Both the position numbers and the translations under genes were made by a program. A DNA stretch of 64,000 nt from Setomelanomma holmii. Lineage: Eukaryota > Ascomycota > Dothideomycetes > Pleosporales > Phaeosphaeriaceae. A model generated the notes under the pieces. That model was not told where the DNA came from, searched no databases, and saw nothing but the letters and a program-made list of their open reading frames with translations. Positions 32,587 through 44,983 of this stretch are shown here, piece after piece (the first letter of the stretch is position 1; each line of letters begins with the position of its first letter). The stretch is from positions 29,724 to 93,723 of the forward strand of contig ML978275.1 in assembly GCA_010015745.1 (NCBI GenBank). Direction: 5' to 3'.

Positions 32587-35109
32587 ATGCCCAGCGACTC
32601 GGACCGCGACCCGTCGCGGCGGCGACCACATGGCGAGGAGCGGAGACGGAGAAGAGAGTCGCATGGCGATCAGGATCCTGAGCGGCGGCGGCGCAGAGAG
32701 TCGCGTGGCGAGCACACCCCATATGAGCACGATGGACGCCGAAGAAGAGGACACCGCGCAACCGACTCGCAGGGCGATTTGCTACCGAGACCACCTCGTC
32801 AAGCACGGCAGAGCGATGCAGAGCAGCAAAGCCCGAGTTCGCGCAAAGTGCGACAGTCGCGGCGCAATTCCACAACCGATGGCAGCGGCAGCAGAAGCCG
32901 CGGTTCTGCGCAGTTGAGCTTGGATGCGCTGGCGAAGTTGGACAAGGTCAACGCAAAAAAAGCCGGCGGATGGGGCTCCTACGACTATGACGACGAGTAT
33001 CTGAGGGAAGTGCGCAAGAAGGAGAAGAACCTTGAGAAGGATCGGATAAAGGGTGAACGAGCTGAAAAGAAGAAAGAGAAGCGCGAAGAGGAGAACATGA
33101 GGCGCGCAGTCGAAAGTGATGCTGTAGTACAAGAAGAAAAGGCCAGGAAGAGACGAGAAGAGGGGCGGAAAGCAAGGGAGAGTCAGCAAAAACCACGCAC
33201 AGATGACGAACTGGAGAAGAGACGGGGCGCATATACTGAAGACGAGCGAGAGGAGCGAAGACGCAGACACGAGTCAAAATACACGCCGTCAGAGCGTGAG
33301 GAGAAGAAGGAACGGAGACGGAAAGAGAAGCAGCACAGAACAGAGCAGAAGAAACGGCGTGTCATCAGCGGCCCGCTGGCAGAAGAGGGGGGCATTGCGG
33401 ACGATGAGTATCAGTACATGATGGAGAAGCGGGGTGGTGGAGGCCCTCCAACAGTGTACTCTGAAGAGCAGCTGGCAAAGAGAAAGAAGTGGAAGCGCAT
33501 AGCGATTGGTGTTATAGCAGTCCTTCTTCTGCTTGCCATCATCATTCCTGTCGCTGTCATGTTATCGAACAAGAAGAGTAGCAGTAGCTCCTCTGGCAAT
33601 GCTGCAGCAGGAGCTTCGCCCAAGACGAGCAACTTAGACGGCAAGGATCGAAATAGCGTGCCCAAGGAAGATCAAGGCACCATATACGATCCATGGTCCT
33701 GGTTCGACACCGAAGACTTCAATGTCACTTACACCAAAGAGACCGTCGGTGGCCTGCCCATCATCGGCCTCAACTCTACCTGGAACGACGACGTTCAAGC
33801 GAATCCACAGGCTCCCAATCTCCAAGACCAGTTTCAGTATGGCAAGCAGCCCATTCGGGGCGTCAATGTCGGCGGCTGGCTCAACATCGAGCCCTTCATC
33901 ACGCCTTCGTTCTTCGAGAACTTTGGCTCCAAGGACGGCGTCGTAGACGAATGGACACTCCTGACCAAACTCGGCCCCACGACTGCAAAATCCACAATGG
34001 AGAAACACTACAGCGCCTTTATCACAAAGCAGACCTTTGCCGACATCCGTGCCGCTGGCATGGACCACGTCCGCTTTCCCTTTGGTTATTGGATCGTGCA
34101 GACCTACGACGGCGACCCATACATCCCGCAAGTCTCGTGGCGCTATCTCCTGCGTGGCATTGAATACTGCCGCCAGAACGGCCTTCGCGTGAATCTCGAT
34201 CTCCACGGCGCCCCTGGGTCGCAAAACGGATGGAATCATTCTGGCCGCCAGGGCGTCATAGGCTGGCTCAACGGCACAGACGGTGACTTGAATGCCCAGC
34301 GCACACTAGATATCCACCACAAACTCTCTGTCTTCTTCGCCCAGCCGCGTTATAAGAACGTAGTCACCATGTACGGCCTGGTCAACGAGCCTCGCAATGT
34401 CGAGCTTGATACCAGCAAAGTAATAGCTTGGAGTCAAAAAGCCATCACACAGATCCGAAACGACAACATCACCGCCGTGATCGTGTTTGGCGACGGATTC
34501 ATGGGGCTCGATAACTGGCAAGGTAAACTCCAGGGGAACAAAAACCTCTTACTCGACGTCCATCAATACGTGATTTTCAACATCGACCAACTCAGTCTCA
34601 AGCACCGCGATAAACTCAACTTCGCATGCGCCGCATGGACAAAACAATCCCAACGCAGCATGGACACTGCAACAGGCTTCGGGCCAACAATGTGCGGCGA
34701 ATGGTCCCAAGCAGACACAGACTGCACACAATACATCAACAACGTCGCAACCGGCACACGCTGGGAAGGCACATTCAACACCGGCAACACGTCCACATCC
34801 GTGCTCGTCCCACAATGCCCTTTGAAAACCAGCGCATGTTCATGCGACAAAGCCAACGCGGACCCATCTACATACTCCGACACGTACAAGAAGTGGCTCT
34901 ACCAGTTTGGCATTGCGCAAATGGATAGTTTTGAAGCCGGCTGGGGCTGGTTTTACTGGACGTGGGAGACGGAAAAGGCGACGCAGTGGAGTTATAGGAG
35001 GGGTATGGCAGCGGGTATACTGCCCAAGAAGGCGTATGATAGGGATTGGAAGTGTCCAAGTAATGCGGCAGATTTGGATGCTTTCACGGGGCTGGAGGAG
35101 TATTATTAG
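32587..35109 (+). CDS. exgD: Membrane-anchored glucan 1,3-beta-glucosidase D (GH5)
   Basis: Exo-beta-1,3-glucanase that trims cell-wall glucan at the outside of the plasma membrane. Single exon, 840 residues. Residues 1-300 are a highly charged cytosolic region, rich in Arg/Glu/Lys with coiled-coil character. One transmembrane helix follows at about 303-326 (RIAIGVIAVLLLLAIIIPVA), making a type II protein, then a Ser/Gly linker. The GH5 barrel runs from about 420 (RGVNVGGWLNIEPFITPSFF) through FPFGYWIV and NLDLHGAPGSQNGWNHSG to the acid/base glutamate in GLVNEPRN (about 598) and the nucleophile in CGEWSQA (about 704). The C-terminus GWGWFYWTWETE with WSYRRG is typical. The domain order equals that of Aspergillus ExgD. 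Confidence 0.96.
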   Translation: MPSDSDRDPSRRRPHGEERRRRRESHGDQDPERRRRRESRGEHTPYEHDGRRRRGHRATDSQGDLLPRPPRQARQSDAEQQSPSSRKVRQSRRNSTTDGSGSRSRGSAQLSLDALAKLDKVNAKKAGGWGSYDYDDEYLREVRKKEKNLEKDRIKGERAEKKKEKREEENMRRAVESDAVVQEEKARKRREEGRKARESQQKPRTDDELEKRRGAYTEDEREERRRRHESKYTPSEREEKKERRRKEKQHRTEQKKRRVISGPLAEEGGIADDEYQYMMEKRGGGGPPTVYSEEQLAKRKKWKRIAIGVIAVLLLLAIIIPVAVMLSNKKSSSSSSGNAAAGASPKTSNLDGKDRNSVPKEDQGTIYDPWSWFDTEDFNVTYTKETVGGLPIIGLNSTWNDDVQANPQAPNLQDQFQYGKQPIRGVNVGGWLNIEPFITPSFFENFGSKDGVVDEWTLLTKLGPTTAKSTMEKHYSAFITKQTFADIRAAGMDHVRFPFGYWIVQTYDGDPYIPQVSWRYLLRGIEYCRQNGLRVNLDLHGAPGSQNGWNHSGRQGVIGWLNGTDGDLNAQRTLDIHHKLSVFFAQPRYKNVVTMYGLVNEPRNVELDTSKVIAWSQKAITQIRNDNITAVIVFGDGFMGLDNWQGKLQGNKNLLLDVHQYVIFNIDQLSLKHRDKLNFACAAWTKQSQRSMDTATGFGPTMCGEWSQADTDCTQYINNVATGTRWEGTFNTGNTSTSVLVPQCPLKTSACSCDKANADPSTYSDTYKKWLYQFGIAQMDSFEAGWGWFYWTWETEKATQWSYRRGMAAGILPKKAYDRDWKCPSNAADLDAFTGLEEYY

Positions 35110-36386
35110 AGTGGAGGAGGTGGGATGGGAGAGGCTTTGGGTACTGTGTTGTGGTTGATGAAATGATTGCATATCCTGGTGTTATCTCCGAGTCATTTTG
35201 TTCAATTACTATCAAGTCTTGTTGTATCTGCCCCATGTACCGTGCTCGCACGACTTTATCTACACCTGATCCGCACGCTATATCATCATCATATATCTCC
35301 ATTTATACAACCACAATCACAATCACTGGCAATGCTAATCCATCCCACTGCGAACCCCATCCTCTCAGCCATCCAGTCTGCCCTCTCACCCTCTCGTCCA
35401 TCTATAACGCACTTTCACCCCCTGTGTAAAGCCAACCATGCAATCCTCCGCGCGCGTCCACCACCTTCTCCGCCCACCACCCCTGACGGCATCTATACCG
35501 AGTCAAAGTTGAAGATAGATGTAGTACGAATCACGCCTAGTCATTTGTGTATCGACAATGGCTGCTTCCTCTAGCGATGAACGCTTCATTGAGTAGATTA
35601 GCAGAGTTACACCAGAGCGCTCCGTCACAGCTGCCTCTATTGCCAAGTACTCATCACAGCTGCCAACCGTCCTCCGTTGTACCCGAGAATTCTGGGAACA
35701 TGTGCATCCTGTCCACTACAGAAGATCGTGCAAGCCGGATGTATTGATGTGTTCGCCTCAAGATCGCCCCATTACTCACGATACCTATTGGTAGAGTATG
35801 GTGAAGAGATGATGCCCAAGTGCTTCGAGCCTGTTGGTAACGACTCCACCTTTGCAAATCTGCCGACAGCTGTTGCTCGTTCCGGGTCATGATGAGACCC
35901 CTGCGTGTAATTGTGGGATCGCCGCAGCCACCTGTTCGCCTCCATCGGTCCTGGTGAATGACATCACAGCATGTGCAACTGCTTATCTTCAATCGTAGCA
36001 TGGCCGTGATATCTCCGGAGATGTGAACATTGTGATGATGCATTTACACTGTGTGGTATCATTGCTGGGAGGACAAGATGGTTGTCGTGGTGATGCATTC
36101 GCATTGCATGGTATTATTGCTAGGAGTACAGGACGAATGCGCAATACTCCTCCCATAATGGTGGACTCTAGCCGTGAAGGCTTACCCGTGCCCTCTAGCC
36201 TTGCGGGTCACTGTGGCCGTGTAATCATTACGGTCTCTATGCTGGTATCAAAATCAGATATGCCGCCCGTGAAAACATGCCTGCGGATCCGCGGAACTGA
36301 TTAGAGCGACAGAGTGCGCGGAGCAACAATCCTTGCGGAAGTGGTGGAACATCGGAGATGTCGATGTAAGAACTTCTTCTGGTGGC
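35110..36386. other. Intergenic, 1.3 kb with a short duplicated element
   Basis: Between convergent exgD and NMNAT genes. No gene recognised; the frames seen have no domain. It holds the imperfect direct repeat at 36032-36130. Confidence 0.5.
36032..36130. repeat. Imperfect direct repeat, two 44-base units with mostly transition differences
   Basis: Units at 36032-36075 and 36087-36130, 55 bases apart. They differ at nine positions, eight of which are transitions (C/T or G/A) and one a transversion. Such a bias is what repeat-induced point mutation or cytosine deamination leaves, though the element is far shorter than a usual RIP target. Confidence 0.55.
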
Positions 36387-37311
36387 TCAAGACGTGGTGA
36401 CCGCATTTGAAGACCCGGGCGCATCGGCGGTTTCTTTCTCCTTGCCCTTGTCTGCTTGCTTCTTCTCGTCGTCGCTGTACAGACCGTGCTCGTAGATGTA
36501 GTCGACGACCTTGTCGGGAATGTAGTAGCGAATGCTCTTCCCCCGCTTGCGGAACAGTCGAATCTTGGTGGATGAGACGTCGTTCTGGATGAGTTGCGGG
36601 ATAACACGGATGTTGTCCCTGTATTGCTGAAGGCTGACAAGCGCGTCATCTGCGGCTGATTAGTTAGAGTGTACACCATGCGTCTGAAATCAACATACCG
36701 ATATCGGTGCCGCTACGCTCCAAGATGAAAGCGCCATAGTGACCCAAGATCCTGCTCAAATCCTCGCTGGCCCATAGCCCTGGCGTGCTCATGGTTTGAA
36801 TGAGATCAGCACCCGCAAGCAATGCAACATGAATGCGCTTCTTCTTGCCATTCGAATCCTGGATGCCGCCCATAACCTCGTTTAGCTCGTAGTCGAAGTG
36901 ATCCAGGACCTTTACGGTCGGGAGGTACTCCCTGTGCAGCGGCTCCCACGGGTCAACGCCGATCCAGGATGAGCTATCCTCTACTGCGATCCGCGTCATG
37001 TTGATTCTGTGTTGCGCCGACGCAAGTCCGGCCTTCTTGTACGCATCGCCGACTGGGCTGAAGAATCCGCCTACGACCTCAAAGTCGGTCTCGAACTCGC
37101 AGTAGTCGGCCGCCTCTTCGAACATGCGCAGGTGTAGATTCGTCGGTGGTGAGAATGAGCCGCATGATACCAGGACCAGCGGCTGCGTGCCAGGTTTGGA
37201 GAGGCTCTTCTTCAGCCTGTTTGCAGGGAACCTGTAGTTTTCGAGTGTCATGATTTCAGTGCTGTTCAGGCCGGCGTCGAGGAGGATGTCGGAGTTGGCT
37301 GTGGTGCTCAT
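36387..37311 (-). CDS. NMA1: Nicotinamide/nicotinate mononucleotide adenylyltransferase
   Basis: Makes NAD+ or its deamido form from NMN/NaMN and ATP. Coding exons 36699-37311 and 36387-36655 (43-base intron, GTATGT donor, CTAAC branch) give 293 residues. Motifs: VSCGSFSPPTNLHLRMFE (nucleotidyltransferase GxFxPP-H box, about residues 48-65), GGFFSPVGDAYKKAGL, SSSWIGVDPWEP, LLAGADLIQTMSTPGLW, and NDVSSTKIRLFRKRGKSIRYYIPD with the ISSTxxR-type box. The frame is open upstream to an ATG at 37500. That ATG lies inside a probable 54-base leader intron (37463-37516: GTAAGC donor, CTAAC branch, CAG acceptor), so I placed the start at 37311, the first ATG of the spliced mRNA. Unspliced mRNA would add 63 Arg-rich residues resembling a mitochondrial presequence. 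Confidence 0.92.
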
Positions 37312-37462
37312 AGTGACGGTGTGTTCGAGACGTAGGGCGGTGGGAGCGCGGAGATCGAGAGGCAGCCACCCTCTGGTGACTTTTAGGCCGTTGATGGACA
37401 AAGGCGTGGGGAGTGAGCGGCGTGGGGTGGAAGGATAGGCAGCTGTATGTTGTGCGACGATG

Positions 37463-37516
37463 CTGCGGGGTAAGGTTAGTCGACGACGGAGGGAAATCAT
37501 GGAAGTGAGTGCTTAC
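37463..37516 (-). other. Candidate 5' leader intron of the NMNAT gene
   Basis: Fifty-four bases with GTAAGC donor, CGACTAAC branch site and CCGCAG acceptor. It contains an in-frame ATG (37500) that would otherwise start the protein. Confidence 0.5.
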
Positions 37517-39336
37517 GGGTGGTCGGAGAGAAACCCGCTAGGATAGATGGTGAATAGTTGGTTGGATTACTAAGGTTATGACGCGGGGCAGGCGGAAGAC
37601 GGAGGTTGCCGGGCGGTCAATGTTTGCGGCGGGCTGTGTAAGGTCTGCTGGGCCTAGTGTGAGGTAGATCTGGGAGAGTGAATTGGAAGGACGAAGGGAA
37701 GAGACGGGCGACATTATGTAGACTACCAGGCATCCGCTTCGCTGCCTAAGCGGGTGAGTGGCCCAGCACGCTTCTGGTAGGAAACCTTTGCCGAAGCCAT
37801 GTCTCGAACACGCGCACGCACCAATCTCCGCAATCCCCGGCTGTCGCAGCTGCAGAAAATCGTGCAGCTGCAGGCGAACACTTCTGCGTCGGCGCATTCG
37901 CCGTTTATTCTGCATGTTGCAACGCATGCATGCGCAGTCAAAGCACGCATGGGAGCGCGGCTTCGGAGCTCTCCCACGCTGACTTTGCCATGTCCATGCG
38001 GCTCGTCATCCCATTACCCGAGCACGCGGGATGTATTGCCGGCGACCTGGCTAGGATATCCCTCAAGCGACAGACGCAGCAAAGACGGAATGCGACTTGT
38101 CTCGCATGGCTTAGTCATCAACAGAGGCTGTGACTCTGCTGGCGAGAGTCTAGCATCGATAGTGGGGATCACAGACCTGCCACCGGCTCGTCTCGATTGC
38201 AACGCTATCTTTCTGTGGTAAGCGGTCCGCCTCGAGAATAGGCAACCTTGGTGGAATGTGAGCTTCGTAGCACGCAACATCCGCACATTATCGAGGTCGG
38301 TGGCTGGGTGGGGTGTTTCCGCGCCCCTGTACATGGGTGTTGTTTCGTGCAAGCAGAGCCTCACAGCTTTGTCTTGTGTATCACAACTCGAGAATAATGC
38401 TTTCGCAGATTTACTCTAAGTACCAAACGAATGATTGCTCATCTATCTCGATACAATCGTCTTGATCTTCTATATCTGGGAATATCTTGCTTGATTGAAA
38501 CACGGTGGCCAGTCTTGTGTTGCAAAAGTCAATGGCAGAAACTCTTCGCTGTCATGTAGACATTCTGAGCACTCGATGGGCAAAGTGATGCCTCCGAAGT
38601 CGCGCCCTGTCTGTCTCAAAGGATCAAGTACCGGTAAGCTAGATGATTCTGGGAAAGGTCATCGACCGGAAGCGGTGCATGGGAGGATGGGCTTGGCATT
38701 GAGGATCAAGTTACGATATGCGAGCGGCAGCAGTATAGCAAGAAGCGTATAGTAGAGAAAGAGGGATGTGACGAAGGGACACATCACAGCAGCTTCTCGA
38801 ACTCGATTGTGCCAATGTGAGTGAGAAGGGGAGTCCCATCGGAGCAGACGTGGACCACGGAAGGCGTTATCGATAAGCACGTCAACTACTGGCTCCTCCA
38901 CCGCGCCATCTTCTGAGCAGTATCAACGCCATCTTTAATTCCAACGTCTTGCTACTGCACTCATCTGCACCCACTGCCACATTATCCACGAAGCACGCTC
39001 ATTTGCCACGCAGCAGCCCTTTCACCGGCTGCTCACTGCTCCTTTGTGTTTGCATACTCACTCGCTTGGTCACGCCCATGGCACGGGCTTGATGGCATCT
39101 CGTGAAAGTCGTCACGACCTCCGCCGCGACAGCAGGTACGAATAATTTCCCTGCTCATTCTCCGCCGCGGCAGCAAACCCTCACACCGCGCCCATCGCCC
39201 CAACTGCTGCGGTTCTCAATCTCCTCTTACTTTACTCGTTCGGCAGCGCTGCGACACCCTCCGCTGGGGCCACAGTCTGACCGAGCTTTCGATTGTCGAT
39301 TTTCAAGCGTGCATTTAGAATCAGTCCCAGAATCTC
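37517..39336. other. Intergenic, 1.8 kb between NMNAT and UFD4
   Basis: No gene recognised. A 140-codon plus-strand frame at 37799-38221 has no domain and overlaps minus-strand frames of similar quality. The right end holds the UFD4 promoter and leader. Confidence 0.5.
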
Positions 39337-42300
39337 ATGACGTCCAGAGTGACCCGCTCAGCCGCGAGGCGATCCGCAGGCTCAGCCAACGACGAGCCGC
39401 CCAATCCCCCGCCCCCATCAGCTCCAACGCAAGCCCCATCACGCCCGCCCCCTGCCTCAACCCGCAAGAGAAAGGGTGCTCAGCGCGAATCGAGCCCAGA
39501 GCAGCCGCCCGAGACTGTAGAGGCACCGCCAGCTCGCAGCGGTCGTGCTAAGCGCACCAAATTCGACCCTCCAGAGGCGCCTACGCGCTCTAAGAAGTCC
39601 AAGGGCAAAGCCGTCATGTCTTCGCCTGAGTTTGTACACATTGACTCGCTACAAGACGCTGGACTAACGATAGACAGCCAGCCTACTGAGCCCATGGACG
39701 AGAAGACGAGTACCCCAGCACCGTCATCCACACGCCGCAAGAGCAGCCGTAAGAACGGCGCTGACAGCTCACGACGACAAGCAAAGCCCGCGAACAACGA
39801 CAACGACCCAGACGCACCTTCCACATCACGACGTAGCTCCCGAAAGTCGAATAAGGCAGACGAAGATGCGACAATGGACGATGCGCCTGCAAACAAGACT
39901 GAAGACGATGCACCGTCACCTGGCGACGAGCAGACGAGCATGGACGAGGATGGCGCTCGACGCTACGACGAAGAGGACGACGATGACGACGATCCATTCA
40001 CATCTGGTTTCCTCGGCCGCAATCCGCACACCCTATCGGCCTTGAGGCAGCTCACTGGCATGATGGCAGGCACGACCCAGCGTTTGAGGGGCATTCTGGA
40101 CCAGTTGAAATCGCCAGACATGTCGATGCAGCTCATCGCTTTGCAAGAGCTGTCGGAGGTGCTTCTCATCTCGACTGAAGACAATTTGGCAGGCCACTTT
40201 TCACCCGACGCATATGTGAAGGAATTGGTCAAGCTCATGCAGCCAAACGACTTCACCGGCGAGGAGAACCCAGAAGTCATGCTGCTCGCTTGCCGATGTC
40301 TGGCGAATCTGATGGAGGCCTTACCAGCAGCGACTGCCAATGTTGTCTACGGTGGCGCTGTGCCTGTTCTCTGTGCGAAACTGCTCGAGATTGGCTTCAT
40401 CGATCTGGCCGAGCAAAGCCTCAGCACGCTTGAGAAGATCTCGGTCGAATTTCCCGCGTCCATCGTCCGAGAGGGTGGCTTGACGGCATGTCTATCATTC
40501 CTGGACTTTTTTGCGACTAGCACCCAACGCACGGCAGTCACGACTGCGGCAAATTGTTGTCGGAATATTCCAGAAGACTCGTTCGCCACCGTGCGCGATG
40601 TCATGCCCATCTTGGAGAACATTCTGAACAATAATATGGATCAGAAAGTGGTGGAGCAAGGATGCATATGCGTTACACGGATCGTACAGAGCTTCCGAAA
40701 TCAGGAGAGCAAATTGGAAGAACTCATGAGCACTGGGCTGTTGAAGGCTATTTTGAGGCTCCTACTGCCAGGGACCACAAACCTCATTGGACCCAGCATA
40801 CACACCATGTTCCTCCAGGTCCTTGCTTATACTGCCAAAGCCAGTCCGACGCTATCAGCAGAGCTCCTCAAGATGAATGTGGTAGACACACTCTACCAAA
40901 TCTTGACTGGGGTCTCGCCGCCGAGTGGCATCGAGGACGTGGCAGCCAAGATTGACTCTGTGGTCATTATGCAAGCACTTATTCATCGACCAAAGGATCA
41001 GGTGTATGAGACGCTGAATGTCATCTGCGAGTTGCTTCCTGATCTGCCAAAAGATGGTCTCTTGTATCTTGACGACCTCTTTGATGCTGGATATCCAGGT
41101 CAGGACACCCAACCTCTATCATCGGAATCCAAGCAAACGTCCAACGAGAAGCGAGTTGAGCTCCTTGAGGGTTGCAAGCAAGAAGTTAAGCGCTTCGCAG
41201 TCATACTGCTGCCCACTTTGACAGACGCGTATTCGAGTACCGTAAACCTCGGCGTCCGAGAGAAGGTCCTTACGGCGCAACTGAAAATGCTTTCGAACCT
41301 CGATACCGATATTCTGGAAGAAGCCCTGAGATCGGTTCCGTATGCATCGTATCTGGCATCCATCTTCTCGCAGCAAGATCACCCCAGTCTGGTCACATAT
41401 GCTTTGCAGGCCGCCGAACTGCTACTCAAGCGGCTAGAGCCCATCTATCGATACCAGTTCTACCGAGAGGGTGTCATCTCTGAGATCTCACACCTGGCGA
41501 ACCGTCCATGCAGAACTTTGGAGGTCCGCACAAAGGAGCCACCAAAAACAACTCTCGAAGTCGAAGCTGCTGCAGACTCCGGTGCCAGTTCCAGCTCGTC
41601 GGGTGATCAGGATTTGGAACAGGAGCCTGTTGAGGATGTGGAGATTAACATGCATTCTGACGATGATGATGATGACGATGATCAAGACGAGAACCTCAAT
41701 GAGAACAGCGACGACCGAGACGATGATGACGACTCAGACTCTTCGTCCTCTGATGACCGCCCAGCTCCACCCTCAGTGTCGAACATCGAAGACGTAATCA
41801 CTCTTAGAGCCAAGAAGTTCATCGAGGTTCACGAGAAAGATGGCGATAAGCCCATCCGCGACAAAGCTTCTGCGGTCCTAGACGATCTCAAATCTCTCGC
41901 AAAGGACATTCGAGCATGCATGCAAGAAGGGTCATTTGGCAAATGCTTTGAGCAGTTCACACGACTCGCGACCTATTTCGAGGGCGACGCACTGGAGAGC
42001 ATCACTAGCTATGAGCTCAAGTCGTCCAAGATTGTGGACGTACTTTTGGATGTATTCTCCACTTCGGCGTCTGTACATGGCGTAGACCCACGCTCAATCT
42101 TTCTAGAAGTATTCATGGGTGGAAACGGCCAGACCAAGGTCAAGACTGCCATCAGCGCTTCACCCGCAACACCATTCAGCATCCTGGTCAACAAGCTGCA
42201 GGACCTTCTGAGCCGCTCAGAGCACTTTGAAGTATTTACTGTTCACCAGCATGCATATGACGGTCGAGGCAGCGCAACCTCCATGCTCGCCAAGCAACTT

Positions 42301-44983
42301 CGGTTGAAGCTCGTCGCAGATGACGACTCTGGCATACCGAAGTCGTACCGAAACATCATGGTCTCGATACACGCTATTGCAACGTTCAAAGCACTGGATG
42401 ACTATCTGCGGCCGCGTATTAGCGCTGCAGAGCGACCACGGAGTTCACGAACACGGGAGCAATTCGCAGCATATGCTCAAGCTCTTGCTGAGGGTCGTGC
42501 ACCACTGCCACCTCATACACCAAGTGATTCCGCCACACGACCATCTAAGAAGCATTCAAAGTCAAAAAGCAGCACTAGCGACTCATCTCAGCCGGGACCT
42601 AGCTCAGCCTCGCGTGAAAAGACGCGCCGGTCCAGCAGACGTCAGCAGAATCAGCTCCCTCCTCCGCCACCACCGCCTCCAGTTCTGCCTCGCTCGAACG
42701 AAAGCCAAGACCCAATAGAGTGTGCTGATGAAGAACGCCTGTCCGACCAGGAGTCTTTGGACGAGGCGAGCGCCTTGAACGCCATTGTCGATGATCTGGA
42801 AGACGATCTAGATGATGACGTACCAGACCCATCCGCCGTGAGTGTGGAAGTTGCCCCGACGGGCAAGGCTACCGCTCGCAAGGAGGATGGTACACGTATT
42901 GCGACTCCAGTACAAGGAACGCCACTGGCCAAACCTCCATCGGAGATGCGGACCCCCACTTCACGACTCTCCGCCCTGCTACAGGACTCGGCTCTACAAC
43001 GAAGTCTAGGAAATGCTGCGAGTGCGCTGTCTTATGCTGCCGCAGTTCAGTCGACCCCTCAAGATTGGCACATTGAGTTCAGTGTACATGATCAGCCTCT
43101 CTCGAACGAGACTACTATCTATCGCGCAGTACATTTTAGTCAATCACAGCCACCAGAGACCACACATCGCACTGTGTGGAACGCGATCCATACTATCAAG
43201 TTCAAGCGTGTGCAAGGTCCGCCTCCAGCCGAGCCGACTGGGCTCACTCCTCCTCCAGAGTCTGCTTCTGAAGCATCAGGGATGCCGGCATCACTTGATC
43301 AACATCCTGTGACATCTAGCATCCTTCGTCTGCTGAGCACGCTGCATGGACTAAATGCCCACCTTGACAATATTCTCTCCGACAACAGGGAGCAAATCAA
43401 GCGAAACGCAGAGCCGCTGTCGCAATTCGTCAATACGAAATTGACTGCCAAGCTCAACCGTCAGCTGGAAGAACCATTGATAGTAGCAAGCAACTGTCTG
43501 CCAAGCTGGAGCGAAGATCTGGCACGCTTTTATCCTTTCCTCTTTCCCTTCGAGACGCGACATCTGTTCCTGCAGTCCACCTCATTTGGCTATTCCCGGT
43601 CTATGACCCGATGGCAGAACTCGCAACCGGCCAATGACTCTCGGCGCGACCGTCATCGCGATGAGCGACCATTCCTTGGTCGTCTTCAACGCCAGAAAGT
43701 GCGCATCTCACGTCAGCGAATTCTCGAGTCGGCCATGAAGGTGATGCAGCTATACGGACACTCTGCCAGCGTGCTGGAGGTGGAGTATTTCGAAGAGGTT
43801 GGCACTGGGCTAGGCCCAACACTGGAGTTTTACTCCACAGTCTCTAGGGAGTTCTCAAAGAAGAAGCTCAAGCTTTGGAGGGAGAACGAGTCCACCGACG
43901 ACAGCGAGTATGCCTTCGGCAAGCGCGGATTGTTCCCTGCTCCCATGAGCGTTGAGGAAGCCAAGTCGGAGAATGGCGAGCGGCGACTTGAGCTTTTCAA
44001 GGTGCTCGGCAAGTTTGTTGCGCGCTCCATGATGGACTCACGCATCATCGATGTCTCCTTCAACCCCACCTTCTTTCGAGTTGGAGATAGCAACACGACA
44101 ATTCTACCTTCACTTGGGGCAATAAAATCGGTCGACCAGGATTTGGCCAAGTCGCTGAGCCTTGTGAAGCAATTCGCAGACGCCAAGAAACTGGTTGATG
44201 AGGACGGCACATGGACTGCGGCGGAGAAGGCGGAGGCGCTTCACAACATCGTCATTCAGGACTGTCGCATGGAAGATCTTGCCTTGGACTTCACTCTACC
44301 AGGGTACAGTGCTATCGAACTTATCGCCAACGGCAGTGACACGCCCGTCACTATCGAAAACGTCGATACGTACGTGGAGCGGGTTCTGGACTTCACCCTT
44401 GGGTCGGGTGTACAGCACCAGGTGGATGCTTTCAGGGCAGGATTCTCCGAGGTTTTCCCTTACTCAGCTTTGAAGGCGTTCACACCTGATGAACTGGTGA
44501 TGCTATTTGGCCGGACTGACGAGGACTGGTCGCTCGAGAGTAAGTGTGCCTCTTTCGATCGGTTACTTTGTGCTAACCCCACGACAGCTCTCATGGATTC
44601 CATCAAGGCAGATCACGGCTACAACCTTGACAGCAAGAGCGTGCGCAACCTGCTTCAAACCATGAGCGCATTCACGCCACAACAGCGAAGAGACTTCTTG
44701 CAATTCATCACCGGTAGTCCAAAGCTGCCGATTGGAGGTAAGTTGCTTGTCACTACTGAGAGATGGCTCGTACTAACGCATTGCAGGCTTCAAGAACCTT
44801 ACGCCCATGTTCACAGTCGTTTGCAAGCCAAGCGAACCACCCTACACATCCGACGACTATCTCCCCTCGGTCATGACATGCGTCAACTACCTCAAGATGC
44901 CCGACTACAGCTCAATCGACATTCTGCGCGAGAAAATGAGCGTCGCCATCAAGGAGGGCCAGGGCGCTTTCCACCTTTCGTAA
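39337..44983 (+). CDS. UFD4: HECT-type E3 ubiquitin ligase, Ufd4/TRIP12 class
   Basis: Large ligase of the ubiquitin-fusion-degradation and N-degron pathways. Exons 39337-44539, 44588-44737 and 44787-44983 give 1849 residues. Both introns (48 and 49 bases) are readable through, the second having a perfect TACTAAC branch site. Without splicing the true C-terminus would be lost. Residues 1-220 are low-complexity and basic/acidic. Armadillo-like helices follow (about 230-700; GGAVPVLCAKLLEIGFIDLA, LEKISVEFPASIVREGG). An Asp/Glu/Ser run sits near 770-805, and a second disordered Pro/Ser stretch near 1030-1200. The HECT domain takes roughly the last 380 residues (ILESAMKVMQLYGHSASVLE; GTGLGPTLEFYSTVSREF; the catalytic cysteine at 1816 in PSVMTCVNYLKMPDY). 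It ends in AFHLS. Confidence 0.95.

Noticed and set aside
32587..33490. Long Arg/Glu-rich N-terminus of the glucanase as a novel fusion
   Set aside because: Charged cytosolic N-termini before a single membrane helix are usual in the ExgD class.
37799..38221. 140-codon Arg/Ser-rich plus-strand frame
   Set aside because: No recognisable domain, and frames of equal quality exist on the opposite strand.
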